The translations under genes and the position numbers were made by a program. DNA of 5,343 nucleotides, taken from the NCBI GenBank assembly GCA_016928975.1, contig JAFGJR010000165.1:1-5343 (forward strand), written 5' to 3'. Source of the stretch: Sedimentisphaerales bacterium (GTDB taxonomy: Bacteria > Planctomycetota > Phycisphaerae > Sedimentisphaerales > SG8-4). Positions 5,258 through 5,343 of this stretch are shown one piece after another. The notes under the pieces are model-generated. The model did not search any database, was not told the DNA's origin, and saw nothing but the letters and a program-made list of their open reading frames with translations. Position 1 is the first letter of the stretch, and every line of letters begins with the position of its first letter.

Positions 5258-5343
5258 TCTTCGGTAGGGTTCATCTCCGCCAGTTTCGCTCGCCACTTGG
5301 CGGCTTCGTCGGGTTTGGGCCAGGATTCGTAGAGGGTCACAAG
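5254..5343 (-). CDS. partial CDS: C-terminal tail of a TPR-containing protein, perhaps a Ser/Thr kinase
   Basis: The gene enters from the right edge and ends at the TGA at 5256-5254; only 29 residues are visible. LYESWPKPDEAAKWRAKL has the pattern of a last TPR-like helix pair (LYxxWxKPxxAxxWRxKL). This is common at the C-terminus of large planctomycete Ser/Thr protein kinases and other TPR proteins (recognition from memory, not searched). Nothing of a kinase domain is inside the window, so the full product is a guess. It runs convergently to the sigma factor gene. Confidence 0.55.
   Translation of the reverse strand, partial: LVTLYESWPKPDEAAKWRAKLAEMNPTEE

Overview
This window is a moderately GC-rich bacterial chromosome fragment. 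It most resembles a planctomycete (Planctomycetota, perhaps Phycisphaerae-like). That placement is an inference from two things: the style of the ECF sigma factor (the 'FDVSRPLRPWLFTIAANKAKDALRR' type of region 2) and the C-terminal tail of a TPR-type protein at the right edge, of a kind common on planctomycete Ser/Thr kinases. No rRNA, tRNA, CRISPR array or transposase was seen.

Layout, left to right. (1) 47-505 (+): a small class I c-type cytochrome with CNDCH haem and MPPMP axial-Met motifs, but no signal peptide in any frame; its 5' end looks damaged or mis-framed. (2) 604-1041 (-): a NarL-family receiver domain that stops where the linker to the DNA-binding domain should begin, so it has no output domain. 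(3) 1042-1269: a 228-bp spacer with a candidate promoter and a palindromic 20-bp motif. (4) 1270-1959 (-) and 1961-4072 (-): a complete NarL/FixJ response regulator and a soluble PAS-GAF-PAS-HisKA_3-HATPase histidine kinase. The kinase gene comes first in transcription and the two genes are 1 nt apart. (5) 4073-4385: a 313-bp divergent intergenic region with a second copy of the 20-bp motif (one mismatch) and candidate promoters facing both ways. (6) 4386-4976 (+): an ECF-type sigma factor with no anti-sigma gene beside it in the window. (7) 4977-5107: a strongly structured, non-coding convergent spacer, with a possible three-way junction including a GNRA tetraloop hairpin, then a 12-bp perfect inverted repeat. 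(8) 5108-5257 (-): a short ORF that overlaps by 4 nt the stop of a partial TPR-like gene (5254-5343, -), which enters from the right edge.

How it may work together (inference): a cytosolic two-component system senses a ligand or redox state through its PAS/GAF domains and phosphorylates the NarL-type regulator. The regulator is a natural candidate to bind the 20-bp motif. One copy lies between the kinase operon and the divergent sigma gene, the other upstream of the output-less receiver. This would give a circuit in which one regulator controls its own operon, an ECF sigma factor and a stand-alone receiver that could act as a phosphoryl sink or competitor. The paired motif and this gene arrangement are the most interesting parts of the window.
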